From: a virus
Direction: 5' to 3' (one strand)
DNA length: 64,000 nt
Virus record (IMG/VR): IMGVR_UViG_3300032285_003287
Coordinates: 17,718 to 81,717 of that record
Shown here: in pieces, positions 55,524-64,000 of the stretch
Position numbering within the stretch: the first letter of the stretch is position 1
Layout of the letters: every line of letters begins with the position of its first letter
Notes under the pieces: model-generated
The model's database searches: none
The model's input: only the letters and a program-made list of their open reading frames with translations
What the model was told of the DNA's origin: nothing
Program-made: the position numbers and the translations under genes

Positions 55524-58312
55524 TAATAGGCGGCACAATACAACGATCAATATATCCGCAGCAGTCATTAAACTGGGCGATAAACCTTGTGCCCCAAAAT
55601 AATACTGGATATTTTGATTTTATATTTTCTGGAGATGGCGGAAATGAAACAATATTTTCCTTAAAAAATGGGCAAATATTGTCTTATGATAATCAGCTTA
55701 TTGGTGGGTATTTTTCATCTGAAAATTTAAATTTTAGTGGAAATTTTGGTGCAAATACAATTGATCTTTATCAGGACTCGTCGCCATTATTCTTGGGTAA
55801 GTCGCGCGAAACTTTTGGAGATATATATGGTATAGCCTTAAGATCATCTAATGATTCGGGGGTTGATTTTAAAAATCTAACAATAATTGGAAGTGCGCCG
55901 CAAGTTAATGGCCCTATAAACCCATTTTTAATATTATACCCTAACGAAAATATTCCTTTTGATATATATAATAGTGGTTTATATGATTTTACAATATTAT
56001 CCGGAACAACTAGTAATCCCAATTTTACCATATCGGGTGAAAGGGGGCTTGTGGTTCCGTCTTATGGTGACTCGGTTTTTTATTTGGTATATGGCGGATC
56101 TACGGTAATACCTTCATATCAAAACGTTTTTATAACTTTATATACAGATCATGGAGTTCAAAAATTTAATACGACTATTTCTGGCTCTCCAGCTGTAAAT
56201 AAAACTTATTCTTTATATTTAAATGCATCTGATGGATATGTATTAAGCGCCAGATCTAAAACTTTTAATTTAACAGTTAGAAATAGCGATGGTGCAAAAA
56301 TAGGTATAGGCTATAAATATGTTAGTGGAGCAACTGGAGATTATTATTCTGATGTTATAAATTATCAAAATGTATACAATGTTCCAGTTTCTGGATACAT
56401 AACTGGAAGTGGATATTTATATGGGCAAATCACTGGAGATATTTCAGTATTTAATACTGGAAGCTCTGAATATGAAACTTCTAGTGGTAGTGGTTTTTTC
56501 TCTCGTTTTTACGTAGCTAAAGATGGACCAATAACGGGGAAATACTCTGTTACTGGATATGGCATAGGTAGTACTATATTACTAAGCGATGTTACTGGAT
56601 ATGCTTTAGCGCAAGATGTTCCATATTCTGGAGTAATTGGTATTAGGGGCGGGTATGTAACTGGAAATATAACGCAATACGTAAGTGGTACCGGAGTGCT
56701 AGCCGGGAAAGATGTTTCTGGTATTTTAAATTACCCACAATCTATCCAATTTATTCCGTTTACAGGTAAGCTAACTGGTGATTTTAATAGCAATGAATAT
56801 ACACAAGTTAGCCTAGTTTCTCCAACGGTATTTGTTACTGGAAATTTTTCCAAGAAATTCTGGATGACTGGGTATGCCTTTGCCACCGGAGAAATGAAAA
56901 GTGGGGTTTTAGGCGGTGATTTTGGGTATGTATATGATCCTGGTATATATACTTTTTATACGTACTATTCTGGAGATGCGCCTGTTGTGGGTAGTTCTTA
57001 TAATAATTTTAATCCGGTACGCTCCGTGATTACTCCTAACGGGGTTTCTGGTAAGTTAATTACTAATGTTGTAACGGTTGTAGATCAACAAGATAGCTGT
57101 ACTGTTGACTTTAGTAGTATTAGCGTTGTACCAACTGGATATATTTCGGGTAATTTGTATACTTCAGATGGAAAAACTGGAGTAATAGAGTTTAAGCAGG
57201 GTATTAAATTTAATTTACTACCAATAGACTCTGGAGAATTTATTTTTGAAAATTCTGATACAGGAATTTTAAATACCGGATACCCATACCTATTACCGAG
57301 AACTGATATTTCTAGACATGGAAAAACTGCAAGCGGAACAGGGTTTTTTAACAATGTTTTTCAAAAGCCATTTTTTAACCCATTGGGTGAACGTGGAGAC
57401 GTGTTTTCTGGATATAAAACAGGAGAGTTTATAGGCTGGAAGGAATCACTAGAACCTATTATCACAGATTTAGAGTATACTGGAGCTGAGCCAATAATAG
57501 ATTATATTTCTGGTAATTTTGATTTACCAGAATTTTTAATTTCAGATCATAGAAAATTAACGCCAGATTATGCAGAAATAAGTTTTAGTATAACTGGAAC
57601 TGGTGGGTATTTTCCATTAAATTTTACACTAGAATCAAAACAGCAAAGAGAGCTATTGTTTGTAGATATGTATAGGGGACCTTTTGTTTCTGGAATTACT
57701 GGAATAAATTCAAGTGGTGAGACAGGAATTATTTCTTATACTGGAATAAATAAGGATACACTAGTTTATAAGACTAGCGGTAATTATTTTTATTTAGACA
57801 ATTGTTCCAGCATGTGTGGACAAAAGCAGCTGGGCTTTAGTTACGCATACCAAACTGGAGATTATAAAATATTCATATCTGGAAAAACAATTAAACCTTC
57901 TATAAAAGACTGGTTTGTGTCTTTTTCTTCCGATAGTTTTACTGGCTACAAACAAAATGGAAGATTAAATTTTAATATAATCAGAAGTGGATATTTAAAT
58001 TTCCCTTTATCTGGGAAAGTAACTGCCGCAATAAATTCAAGTTATCGTCCATATGGAATCAGTACTGATAAAGTTTATAGTGGATTGAGTTGGGGAGTTG
58101 TTTTCCCTGCAAATCAATCGAGTTTAACTTTAGGATTTGATATTTATCCCGATGCAGCCTTACAGAGAAAATGGGGTGGTAATCTAGCATTTGAGCTATA
58201 TCCAATTGGATGCTTTTGTGGAGATTTGTTTTCTCTTCCGGGAAAAAGGATAGAGACTAATGCTATTTTAAGTTCAAATTTTTATATTATTGATACTACC
58301 GGAATAGGGTAA
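55520..58312 (+). CDS. tail fibre/tip protein with Gly-Tyr-Thr repeats (930 aa)
   Basis: Very repetitive beta protein (VSGYITGSGYLYGQITGDIS, SLTYSGEYG-like segments) with many 'TG' turns; the C-terminus (GCFCGDLFSLPGKRIETNAI) has a CxC pair. Probable fibre or tip. It overlaps the hub gene by 4 nt. Confidence 0.55.
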   Translation: MIIGGTIQRSIYPQQSLNWAINLVPQNNTGYFDFIFSGDGGNETIFSLKNGQILSYDNQLIGGYFSSENLNFSGNFGANTIDLYQDSSPLFLGKSRETFGDIYGIALRSSNDSGVDFKNLTIIGSAPQVNGPINPFLILYPNENIPFDIYNSGLYDFTILSGTTSNPNFTISGERGLVVPSYGDSVFYLVYGGSTVIPSYQNVFITLYTDHGVQKFNTTISGSPAVNKTYSLYLNASDGYVLSARSKTFNLTVRNSDGAKIGIGYKYVSGATGDYYSDVINYQNVYNVPVSGYITGSGYLYGQITGDISVFNTGSSEYETSSGSGFFSRFYVAKDGPITGKYSVTGYGIGSTILLSDVTGYALAQDVPYSGVIGIRGGYVTGNITQYVSGTGVLAGKDVSGILNYPQSIQFIPFTGKLTGDFNSNEYTQVSLVSPTVFVTGNFSKKFWMTGYAFATGEMKSGVLGGDFGYVYDPGIYTFYTYYSGDAPVVGSSYNNFNPVRSVITPNGVSGKLITNVVTVVDQQDSCTVDFSSISVVPTGYISGNLYTSDGKTGVIEFKQGIKFNLLPIDSGEFIFENSDTGILNTGYPYLLPRTDISRHGKTASGTGFFNNVFQKPFFNPLGERGDVFSGYKTGEFIGWKESLEPIITDLEYTGAEPIIDYISGNFDLPEFLISDHRKLTPDYAEISFSITGTGGYFPLNFTLESKQQRELLFVDMYRGPFVSGITGINSSGETGIISYTGINKDTLVYKTSGNYFYLDNCSSMCGQKQLGFSYAYQTGDYKIFISGKTIKPSIKDWFVSFSSDSFTGYKQNGRLNFNIIRSGYLNFPLSGKVTAAINSSYRPYGISTDKVYSGLSWGVVFPANQSSLTLGFDIYPDAALQRKWGGNLAFELYPIGCFCGDLFSLPGKRIETNAILSSNFYIIDTTGIG

Positions 58313-58391
58313 TGGAGATTGTTGAATAACAGTGATTATAACATAACCGAGGTTTTATTTATATAGAAAATAATTATAAAAGTTTAAAATA

Positions 58392-58398
58392 GTGTAAT
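58392..58398 (+). promoter_or_regulatory. candidate late promoter box GTGTAAT
   Basis: AATAGTGTAATAGATAAC, 28 nt before ATG 58427. A weak hairpin with T-rich tail (AACCGAGGTTTTATTT) lies upstream. Confidence 0.55.
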
Positions 58399-58426
58399 AG
58401 ATAACAAGGAAAAAGGTAAAGTAAGA

Positions 58427-59536
58427 ATGTCTAATATAAACTGTATCCCAGTTCAGATAGTGGTTAGTGGGTTTAGTAATTTGTATACTAATAACCCAAA
58501 CCCTATAGGCGTGTTTACTTATCCAGATGCGAATGTTCCTTTGAATATTACCTATAATGGTAAGTCAGATATTCCCAGTAATATAGGTAGCTATGTTGTT
58601 AATATAACCATAGCAGATAATAATTACTGTTATCAGCAGATTACTGGGATATATTATATATCCGGAAATGCAAAATGGCAAAGTGCTGCTTTGGGTTGGG
58701 GTAGAGATGTATCTACTGCGGGACCATCCACGCAATATGGCAACCCTACAACGGGGCTAATTGGGGTGCAAAAAATTGTGGGTGGAAAGGATTTTTCATT
58801 AGCATTAATGAATGATAATAAAATTATCACGTGGGGAAGCGGAAATCAATATAAACAGCAAGATATTCCAAATATTAATAATTATATTAAAGACATTGCT
58901 GCATCTAACAATACTACGTTTATTATAGACTGGGATGATAATCTAACTGGATGTGGCTATTTATTTAATAGTTTGGGAAATAGCATAAGCGGAATTAGTG
59001 GTATTGTTGCTCCTAACACTACATATTTAACGGGCATATTAGGCGTATCTGCTGCGGATAATTACGCAATAATCTGGAAAAAAGATAAAAAATCAAAAAT
59101 ATATGGATGGGGAAATCCAGAAAAAGCTTTGTTTAATTTTTCTGGTTTATTTGATAGTACTGGAATTGATCAGGTTTGCGCAACAAATTATGGTTATGTA
59201 TTATTATCGGGCGGCACAGCCGTTGCGTATGGGTCTGGTGTCTATGGCCAGTTTGACTGGCCGATGGGCTCAAATCAAAATATAAAAAAAATAAGTTGCT
59301 CGGATTCAACAACGGTATTTTTATATGAGAATAAAACTATAACAGGGTTTGGTAAGTATATAAATAGCAGTGGAGATGTGACTGGCTTTTTTATACCAGA
59401 CCAGTCTGTTCAAGGTAAAATTTTAGACATTAGCGCTGGAAAAACACAAACGCTTTTAATATTAGATTCTTTTGTTGCTCCGTATATAACACCGCATAAC
59501 CCTCCAGAATGTTATGGTATAAATTATTCAAATTAA
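58427..59536 (+). CDS. RCC1-like repeat tail protein (369 aa)
   Basis: After an N-terminal Ig-like part (LNITYNGKSDIPSNIGSYVV), RCC1-type blades occur: KIVGGKDFSLALMNDNKIIT with WGSGNQYKQQ, then ISAGKTQTLLIL near the end. RCC1-type propellers make protein-binding surfaces. In a virion this is likely a receptor-binding or display module. It starts the adhesin group that runs to the window end. Confidence 0.6.
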   Translation: MSNINCIPVQIVVSGFSNLYTNNPNPIGVFTYPDANVPLNITYNGKSDIPSNIGSYVVNITIADNNYCYQQITGIYYISGNAKWQSAALGWGRDVSTAGPSTQYGNPTTGLIGVQKIVGGKDFSLALMNDNKIITWGSGNQYKQQDIPNINNYIKDIAASNNTTFIIDWDDNLTGCGYLFNSLGNSISGISGIVAPNTTYLTGILGVSAADNYAIIWKKDKKSKIYGWGNPEKALFNFSGLFDSTGIDQVCATNYGYVLLSGGTAVAYGSGVYGQFDWPMGSNQNIKKISCSDSTTVFLYENKTITGFGKYINSSGDVTGFFIPDQSVQGKILDISAGKTQTLLILDSFVAPYITPHNPPECYGINYSN

Positions 59537-59537
59537 T

Positions 59538-62500
59538 ATGAGCTGCGTTCCTAATTTAATATTTTTTGGTTTAGATTGGAAGTATATACCAGGTACTAAT
59601 AATAATTGCGCGGTATATGCTAGTGGAAGTGGCATTCCGGGTCATACTATAAGCATACAGTCTAAATATTTAAATACAACAGTAACTGTAGATAGCGATG
59701 GAAATTGGAGTGGTCTGGCTTCTGGACAATGTCCAGTTGCAAGATTTTTTTCTTCTCCTGCGCAGTTTGCCTCTAATCTCTGCTCGAACTATGACTGGAT
59801 TCCTATATATATAGAAGATACAACATTAGGACGTATTACTGGGGGCTATATAAATATTACTGGATTTTGTGATAAAAATTATAGTCCTCCATATAGTGGA
59901 AATATATGCCAAAAAAATATTCAGTATATAAATCCTTATGCGCAAATACCTGATAAACTTCCTACTGTTACTGGATTTACTTTAAACTCTCCAACTGCTA
60001 GTTCTAATTTGCCGGTTGGTCTTTCTATTTTATCGGGTGCGGCCAGTATAGCAGCAGGTCAGCCTGGTGGCAGGTACATAATTAAGTTAAGCGGAGAAAC
60101 TGGCGTAGTTAGGCTTTCTGCACAACAATCTGGAAATAGTGATTACTATCCTGCTAGTGCGGAAATTGATTTTTATGTAAAAAAAATACAGCAGCAAATA
60201 TATGATTTTTCTGAAATTCCAGACCAATTGCCCAGTACGAGAAGTATTAAAATTATACCACCGTTATCTTCAAGTATGGTTCCTGTTTCGGTATCTATTG
60301 ATAGTGGAGAATTAAATGTAACCGATGCTTCTTCTCATAGTAGTTTAAGTGGGGATACTTTGTTGTTGCCAACCGGAAATGGTTATGATAATAATAGTTA
60401 TAGCTATACTGGCAAAATAACTTTGGTAGCCAATCAGTCTGGAGATTTAAATTTTTACCCTGCTGATCCGGTATATACCAGTTTTAATCTTACCCCATTA
60501 AAGCAAACTTTATCTTCTTTTATTTTTCCAGCTTCTTCTGTAGCCCCTTACACGACCCCTTTTCAGATTGGATTACCAACTGCATCGAGTAATTTGCCCG
60601 TTAATGTATCGGTTGCTTATGGCCCAGCAACAATTAGCGGCGATATGGTTACACTGGATGGTACAACTGGGGTTGTCACTTTTTACGCAAACCAATCTGG
60701 AAATTGTGATTATTTTCAAAAATCGTTTTATCAAGAACTAATTGTAGAAAAATTAACACAGGAATTAATTATTTCTGATATACCAGATCAATTACCCTCG
60801 GCTAGAAATATACCGATAAATATTATTTCTTTTGGACAAAGCAATAATCCAGTTGTTTTTTCTATTTCTGGCTGTGCTTCTCTTGGGGATCAAAATAATA
60901 TAGTTTTAAATGGTCAAACTGGACTAGTTGTGCTAACCGCTAATCAGTATGGTAATAATATATATTATGATGCACCAGAGGTTGCAAAAAGTTTTAATGT
61001 AAGATATTTATCTCAATCCATTTCGAGCTTTGAAAAGATTTTTGACTATTATACTGATAGTGCCCCGTTTTCAATACGACGCCCTTCCGCATCGAGTAAT
61101 TTACCAGTAGAAATATCTGTTACTGGACCAGCGAGTATTCAGAATGATTTGATAGTTTTATCTAGGGAGACGGGAGTCGTAACTTTATTTGCATCTCAAT
61201 CTGGAAATATAGACTACTCTCCTGCGGATACGGTTAGCACAAGTTTTAATGTTTTAAAGCATTATCAATTTATATCTCCATTTGATCAGATTTCTGGAAA
61301 AAAACCTACAGACGCCCCTTTTGAAATAGCAATTCCTTCTGCTTCTAGTAATCTGCCGGTAGATATTCGTATTGATAGCGGACCAGCATCTTTAAGCGGA
61401 AATGTTATAACATTAAGTACTCAAACTGGTGTTGTTGTTTTAACGGCAAGACAAACAGGAAGTTGGAATTATTATCCTGCGCATGAAATATCGGTAAATT
61501 TTAACGTATCAAGGTCTCAACAATTTATTTCTAATTTTAATATACCAGATCAATTGGTGGCTACTGGTATTAGAAGTTTTTCTATACTACCGCCGACATC
61601 CTCTAGTAATCTACCGGTATCTTTAAGCATAAAAAGTGGTAATGCTATAATAGATAATAACGGACTAGTGACTTATGGCAGTGGTTACGAAGGAGGTGTT
61701 ATCGTAGCTGCAAATCAGAGTGGTAATATAGACTATTATCCGGCGCAGGAAATAACTTCAACGTTTTATATAGTTAAATCTGGTTTTAATATTGATCTTG
61801 TTGCTAATCAGTTTTTTTATAAAAACTTAAATTTAAATACTACTGGGCAATTGATAGTCAGGGGTCTGCCTAGTGGTATATCTTATAGTGGAACCTCTAT
61901 TATTGGCGCGCCGGTTTATACAGGAAATTTTAATTCTACAATTGCTTATAGCGGAAGCGATAATCCAATTGTCTTTATTAATTTTAATATATACCCGCCT
62001 CAAAATACTGGATATATTTATTCTTTTGGGCCAGATACGGACTTATATTATGAAAATAATGTTCCAGTTAGTTTTTGGCAGTTTAATAAAGTAAGTCAAA
62101 TATATGCAGCAAATGAATATAATCTAGGAATATATAATACTGTTTATTTTGAGCCGCCGCCATCTGGCAATACCGATGTAATCGTATTGCCTAATAGGCC
62201 TTATTATAAAAATAATTCTCCGTTTTCTTTTGTATTAACTAATTTGACCACAACTGATTGTATAGATGATTTTATTTTATTGTCTACTATTACGGGTAAT
62301 TTTAGTGGCGATCTAGAAAATCAATTCATGTTTTCACTAAAAGGTGGAACATTGGGAGCTACCTCTGTAATGTCAATAATTTGCTCTGGAGAGGATTTAA
62401 GCTTCTCTGGTTACCTATACCCACCAAATGATCATTGTGTTGTACAGTTAAGTGCTGGAAGTAATTTTGGAATTGCTCTGTTAGCAAATGGAATGATTGC

Positions 62501-63332
62501 TGGATGGGGAGATAACTCTCTGGGGCAAGCTCTTGGCGGCATAGATATTTTCGGACAATGTCCAAAAAATATTAGCTGTATAAGACAGATTGATGCTGGA
62601 AGATCATTTGGATTAGCTTTGATGTCTAATGGTACCGTGAGTGGATGGGGAAATAATATATATAACCAAGCTAACGGAGGTAATAACTTATCTGGAAAAT
62701 GCGCTATAAATATACCACCAATAGTAACATTAACACCAACGCCGACAGCTACGCCAACGCCGACAGCTACGCCAACGCCGACAGCTACGCCAACGCCGAC
62801 AGCTACGCCAACGCCGACAGCTACGCCTACTGCAACACCAGTTCTTAGCTGTCAACAGGTACATGAAGGAGATTATATACCTAGGGCTTATGATTTATAT
62901 GCAGTAGTCGCGAGCGAGACTTCTGCGCCGTTATTGTGGACCGGAGAGATAGTAAAAATAATTACTGGATATATAGAAACTACTACGGTGTATACTCAGC
63001 CTATGGGTGGCCAAGCTGGGTTTATATATGGAGATAAGGCATTAGACGTTAATATTACAGGAAGGGTTTTTACATTAGGGTTTAATAATTATGGACCATA
63101 TCAGATACTTGTTCATGGATATCCTCCAGTAGCTGGCGGTCTATCTCCAAGTTATGGAGATGGAATATATGTAATGTATGACAGCAGTGGAGTTATAAGG
63201 GCAGCAACAAACTATAATGTATGTCCTCTTAGTGTTCCGTTCTTATTAACTGGCAATCAACAGTATTGTCCATCGTCTACTGGTCTAGAAAGTATTCTTC
63301 CATCAGCCTTAAGTGTATATGCGGCATTTTAA
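59538..63332 (+). CDS. multidomain adhesin: Ig-like, RCC1-like, TPTPTA linker (1264 aa)
   Basis: Domain order: N-terminal beta domain; then at least six repeats of the form 'SASSNLPV.. I.SGPASLSG..ITL...TGVV.LTA.QSGN..YYPA' (for example ASSNLPVDIRIDSGPASLSG); RCC1-like blades (LSAGSNFGIALLANGMIAGW, then SNGTVSGWGNNIYNQANGG); a TPTPTA linker of five identical DNA repeats; and a C-terminal beta domain (KIITGYIETTTVYTQPMGGQ). Probably an extended receptor-binding fibre. The Ig-like repeats resemble bacterial surface proteins. Confidence 0.7.
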   Translation: MSCVPNLIFFGLDWKYIPGTNNNCAVYASGSGIPGHTISIQSKYLNTTVTVDSDGNWSGLASGQCPVARFFSSPAQFASNLCSNYDWIPIYIEDTTLGRITGGYINITGFCDKNYSPPYSGNICQKNIQYINPYAQIPDKLPTVTGFTLNSPTASSNLPVGLSILSGAASIAAGQPGGRYIIKLSGETGVVRLSAQQSGNSDYYPASAEIDFYVKKIQQQIYDFSEIPDQLPSTRSIKIIPPLSSSMVPVSVSIDSGELNVTDASSHSSLSGDTLLLPTGNGYDNNSYSYTGKITLVANQSGDLNFYPADPVYTSFNLTPLKQTLSSFIFPASSVAPYTTPFQIGLPTASSNLPVNVSVAYGPATISGDMVTLDGTTGVVTFYANQSGNCDYFQKSFYQELIVEKLTQELIISDIPDQLPSARNIPINIISFGQSNNPVVFSISGCASLGDQNNIVLNGQTGLVVLTANQYGNNIYYDAPEVAKSFNVRYLSQSISSFEKIFDYYTDSAPFSIRRPSASSNLPVEISVTGPASIQNDLIVLSRETGVVTLFASQSGNIDYSPADTVSTSFNVLKHYQFISPFDQISGKKPTDAPFEIAIPSASSNLPVDIRIDSGPASLSGNVITLSTQTGVVVLTARQTGSWNYYPAHEISVNFNVSRSQQFISNFNIPDQLVATGIRSFSILPPTSSSNLPVSLSIKSGNAIIDNNGLVTYGSGYEGGVIVAANQSGNIDYYPAQEITSTFYIVKSGFNIDLVANQFFYKNLNLNTTGQLIVRGLPSGISYSGTSIIGAPVYTGNFNSTIAYSGSDNPIVFINFNIYPPQNTGYIYSFGPDTDLYYENNVPVSFWQFNKVSQIYAANEYNLGIYNTVYFEPPPSGNTDVIVLPNRPYYKNNSPFSFVLTNLTTTDCIDDFILLSTITGNFSGDLENQFMFSLKGGTLGATSVMSIICSGEDLSFSGYLYPPNDHCVVQLSAGSNFGIALLANGMIAGWGDNSLGQALGGIDIFGQCPKNISCIRQIDAGRSFGLALMSNGTVSGWGNNIYNQANGGNNLSGKCAINIPPIVTLTPTPTATPTPTATPTPTATPTPTATPTPTATPTATPVLSCQQVHEGDYIPRAYDLYAVVASETSAPLLWTGEIVKIITGYIETTTVYTQPMGGQAGFIYGDKALDVNITGRVFTLGFNNYGPYQILVHGYPPVAGGLSPSYGDGIYVMYDSSGVIRAATNYNVCPLSVPFLLTGNQQYCPSSTGLESILPSALSVYAAF
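62733..62822 (+). repeat. 18-bp tandem repeat (5 copies), encodes TPTPTA
   Basis: Five units of ACGCCAACGCCGACAGCT (first unit begins ACACC), identical otherwise and much richer in GC than the gene around them. Confidence 0.93.
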
Positions 63333-63370
63333 TATGATGGATCATACTATAAGTATAAATATTTGTTTCA

Positions 63371-63377
63371 GTGTAAT
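63371..63377 (+). promoter_or_regulatory. candidate late promoter box GTGTAAT
   Basis: TTCAGTGTAATAAATAAATA, 24 nt before ATG 63402, with AAAGGA as Shine-Dalgarno sequence. Confidence 0.55.
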
Positions 63378-63401
63378 AAATAAATAACAAAGAAAAGGAT
63401 T

Positions 63402-64000
63402 ATGCCTCCGACGCCAACGCCCACGCCGACTATTAATCGCTCATGTCACGTTTACGATATAAGCATAGGTGACTTTCACTCTTTAGCTCTATTTTCAAAT
63501 GGCGCAATAACCGGTTGGGGTAGGGATGATTACGGGCAAGTATCTAACGGACTTTATATTACTGGGGTTATATGCGTAGCTGCTGGAACTTTTCATTCTT
63601 TAGCCGTTTTTAAAAATGGCACTATAACCGGATGGGGTAATAACTCCTATAATGCAATAACTGACGGATTAGGTTTAACTAACGTGAAGAGCGTATATGC
63701 TGGAGAGGCATATTCTTTAGCCACATTAAATAATGGGCAGATAACCGGATGGGGCGATAACAGGGACGGTCAGGCGCATGGGGCGGACGGCTTTACTGCG
63801 TGTGAAAAAGTTATCTTCATACCTATGCAAATAGTAACGTCAACGCCCACGCCGACTGCTACGCCGACTGCTACACCGACTGCTACACCGACTGCTACAC
63901 CGACTGCTACACCGACTGCTACGCCGACTGCTACGCCGACTGCTACGCCGACTGCTACGCCGACTGCTACGCCGACTGCTACGCCGACTGCTACGCCGAC
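63402..64000 (+). CDS. RCC1-like/PT-repeat adhesin, cut by window end
   Basis: Starts MPPTPTPTPTINRSCHVYDI, then three RCC1-type blades (DFHSLALFSNGAITGWGRDD, AAGTFHSLAVFKNGTITGWG, AGEAYSLATLNNGQITGWGD), then a long TPTATPTA run that continues off the window. It is closely related to the RCC1 part of the previous gene, with the same linker chemistry. The start is supported by AAAGGA before ATG 63402. The C-terminal domain is not seen. Confidence 0.7.
   Translation, partial: MPPTPTPTPTINRSCHVYDISIGDFHSLALFSNGAITGWGRDDYGQVSNGLYITGVICVAAGTFHSLAVFKNGTITGWGNNSYNAITDGLGLTNVKSVYAGEAYSLATLNNGQITGWGDNRDGQAHGADGFTACEKVIFIPMQIVTSTPTPTATPTATPTATPTATPTATPTATPTATPTATPTATPTATPTATPTATP
63849..64000 (+). repeat. 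12-bp tandem repeat (at least 12 copies), encodes TPTA
   Basis: ACGCCGACTGCT repeated to the window end, with several units carrying ACA for ACG, a synonymous change. The array continues beyond the window. Confidence 0.93.

Noticed and set aside
62733-64000. CRISPR array
   Set aside because: The repeats are contiguous 12- and 18-bp units with no spacers and encode Pro-Thr linkers.
1-64000. Insertion sequence, integrase or attachment site
   Set aside because: No transposase or integrase frame and no matching direct repeats flanking a module were seen in the window.
1-64000. Diversity-generating retroelement for tail variation
   Set aside because: No reverse transcriptase gene and no template/variable repeat pair were seen; the tail repeats are simple tandem arrays.

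Overview
The window reads as part of a large double-stranded DNA tailed phage (or closely related provirus). It holds a complete virion-assembly module: terminase, portal, protease/scaffold, capsid, neck, tail tube, a tape measure of about 2,100 residues and tail-tip and adhesin genes. It also has a lysis cassette, tRNAs, a phage-type sigma factor, and many tiny genes of the kind found in phage early regions. No tail sheath gene is visible and the tape measure is long, so a siphovirus with a tail of roughly 300 nm is the best guess (inference). The host cannot be named. Autotransporter-associated beta-strand repeats, 'ASSNLPV' Ig-like repeats and RCC1-like repeats in virion genes would suit a Gram-negative host, possibly from the Verrucomicrobia/Planctomycetes sphere, but this is weak evidence. 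A probable lipoprotein spanin also argues for an outer membrane.

Layout. (1) 1-1.1 kb: a partial HNH endonuclease on the minus strand, one small plus-strand gene and five plus-strand tRNA genes (Leu-TAA, Met-CAT, Arg-TCT, Lys-TTT, Cys-GCA). (2) 1.2-12.3 kb: a GC-richer early or accessory region in which every protein gene is on the minus strand. It has about 35 mostly tiny genes, including several of 20-52 codons. Many have a sigma70-like promoter (TTGACA-17-TATNNT) whose -10 box ends 6-7 nt before the start codon, which predicts leaderless mRNAs. A nine-copy repeat (GC hairpin plus a TAAGT...ACTTA palindrome) lies between the transcription units; three copies are extended to about 155 bp and several carry a promoter facing the other way. 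(3) 12.3-12.65 kb: a structured non-coding boundary. (4) 12.7-17.5 kb: AT-richer metabolic or regulatory genes (GT61 glycosyltransferase, Hsp20, metallophosphoesterase, PhoH ATPase, zincin). (5) 17.6-64 kb: the late plus-strand block, in order: zinc-ribbon protein, sigma factor, coiled-coil protein, ERCC4 nuclease, TerL, portal, fibre-like protein, beta-strand-repeat protein, spanin/holin/endolysin, protease-scaffold, decoration protein, capsid, neck proteins, tail tube, chaperone-like pair, tape measure, tail-tip proteins, fibres, RCC1/PT-repeat adhesins.

How it may work together. Early genes carry host-type promoters. From about 14.4 kb onward the uncoupled genes are preceded instead by a different short motif, GTGTAAT or a one-base variant, without a -35 box. 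The sigma-like protein at 18121-18819 is the natural candidate to read it, giving a T4 gp55-like late switch (inference). The most novel-looking items are the repeated hairpin cassettes, the leaderless early regulon, this late promoter/sigma pair, the zinc-finger ERCC4 nuclease overlapping terL, and the tail genes joined by GC-rich Pro-Thr repeat DNA.
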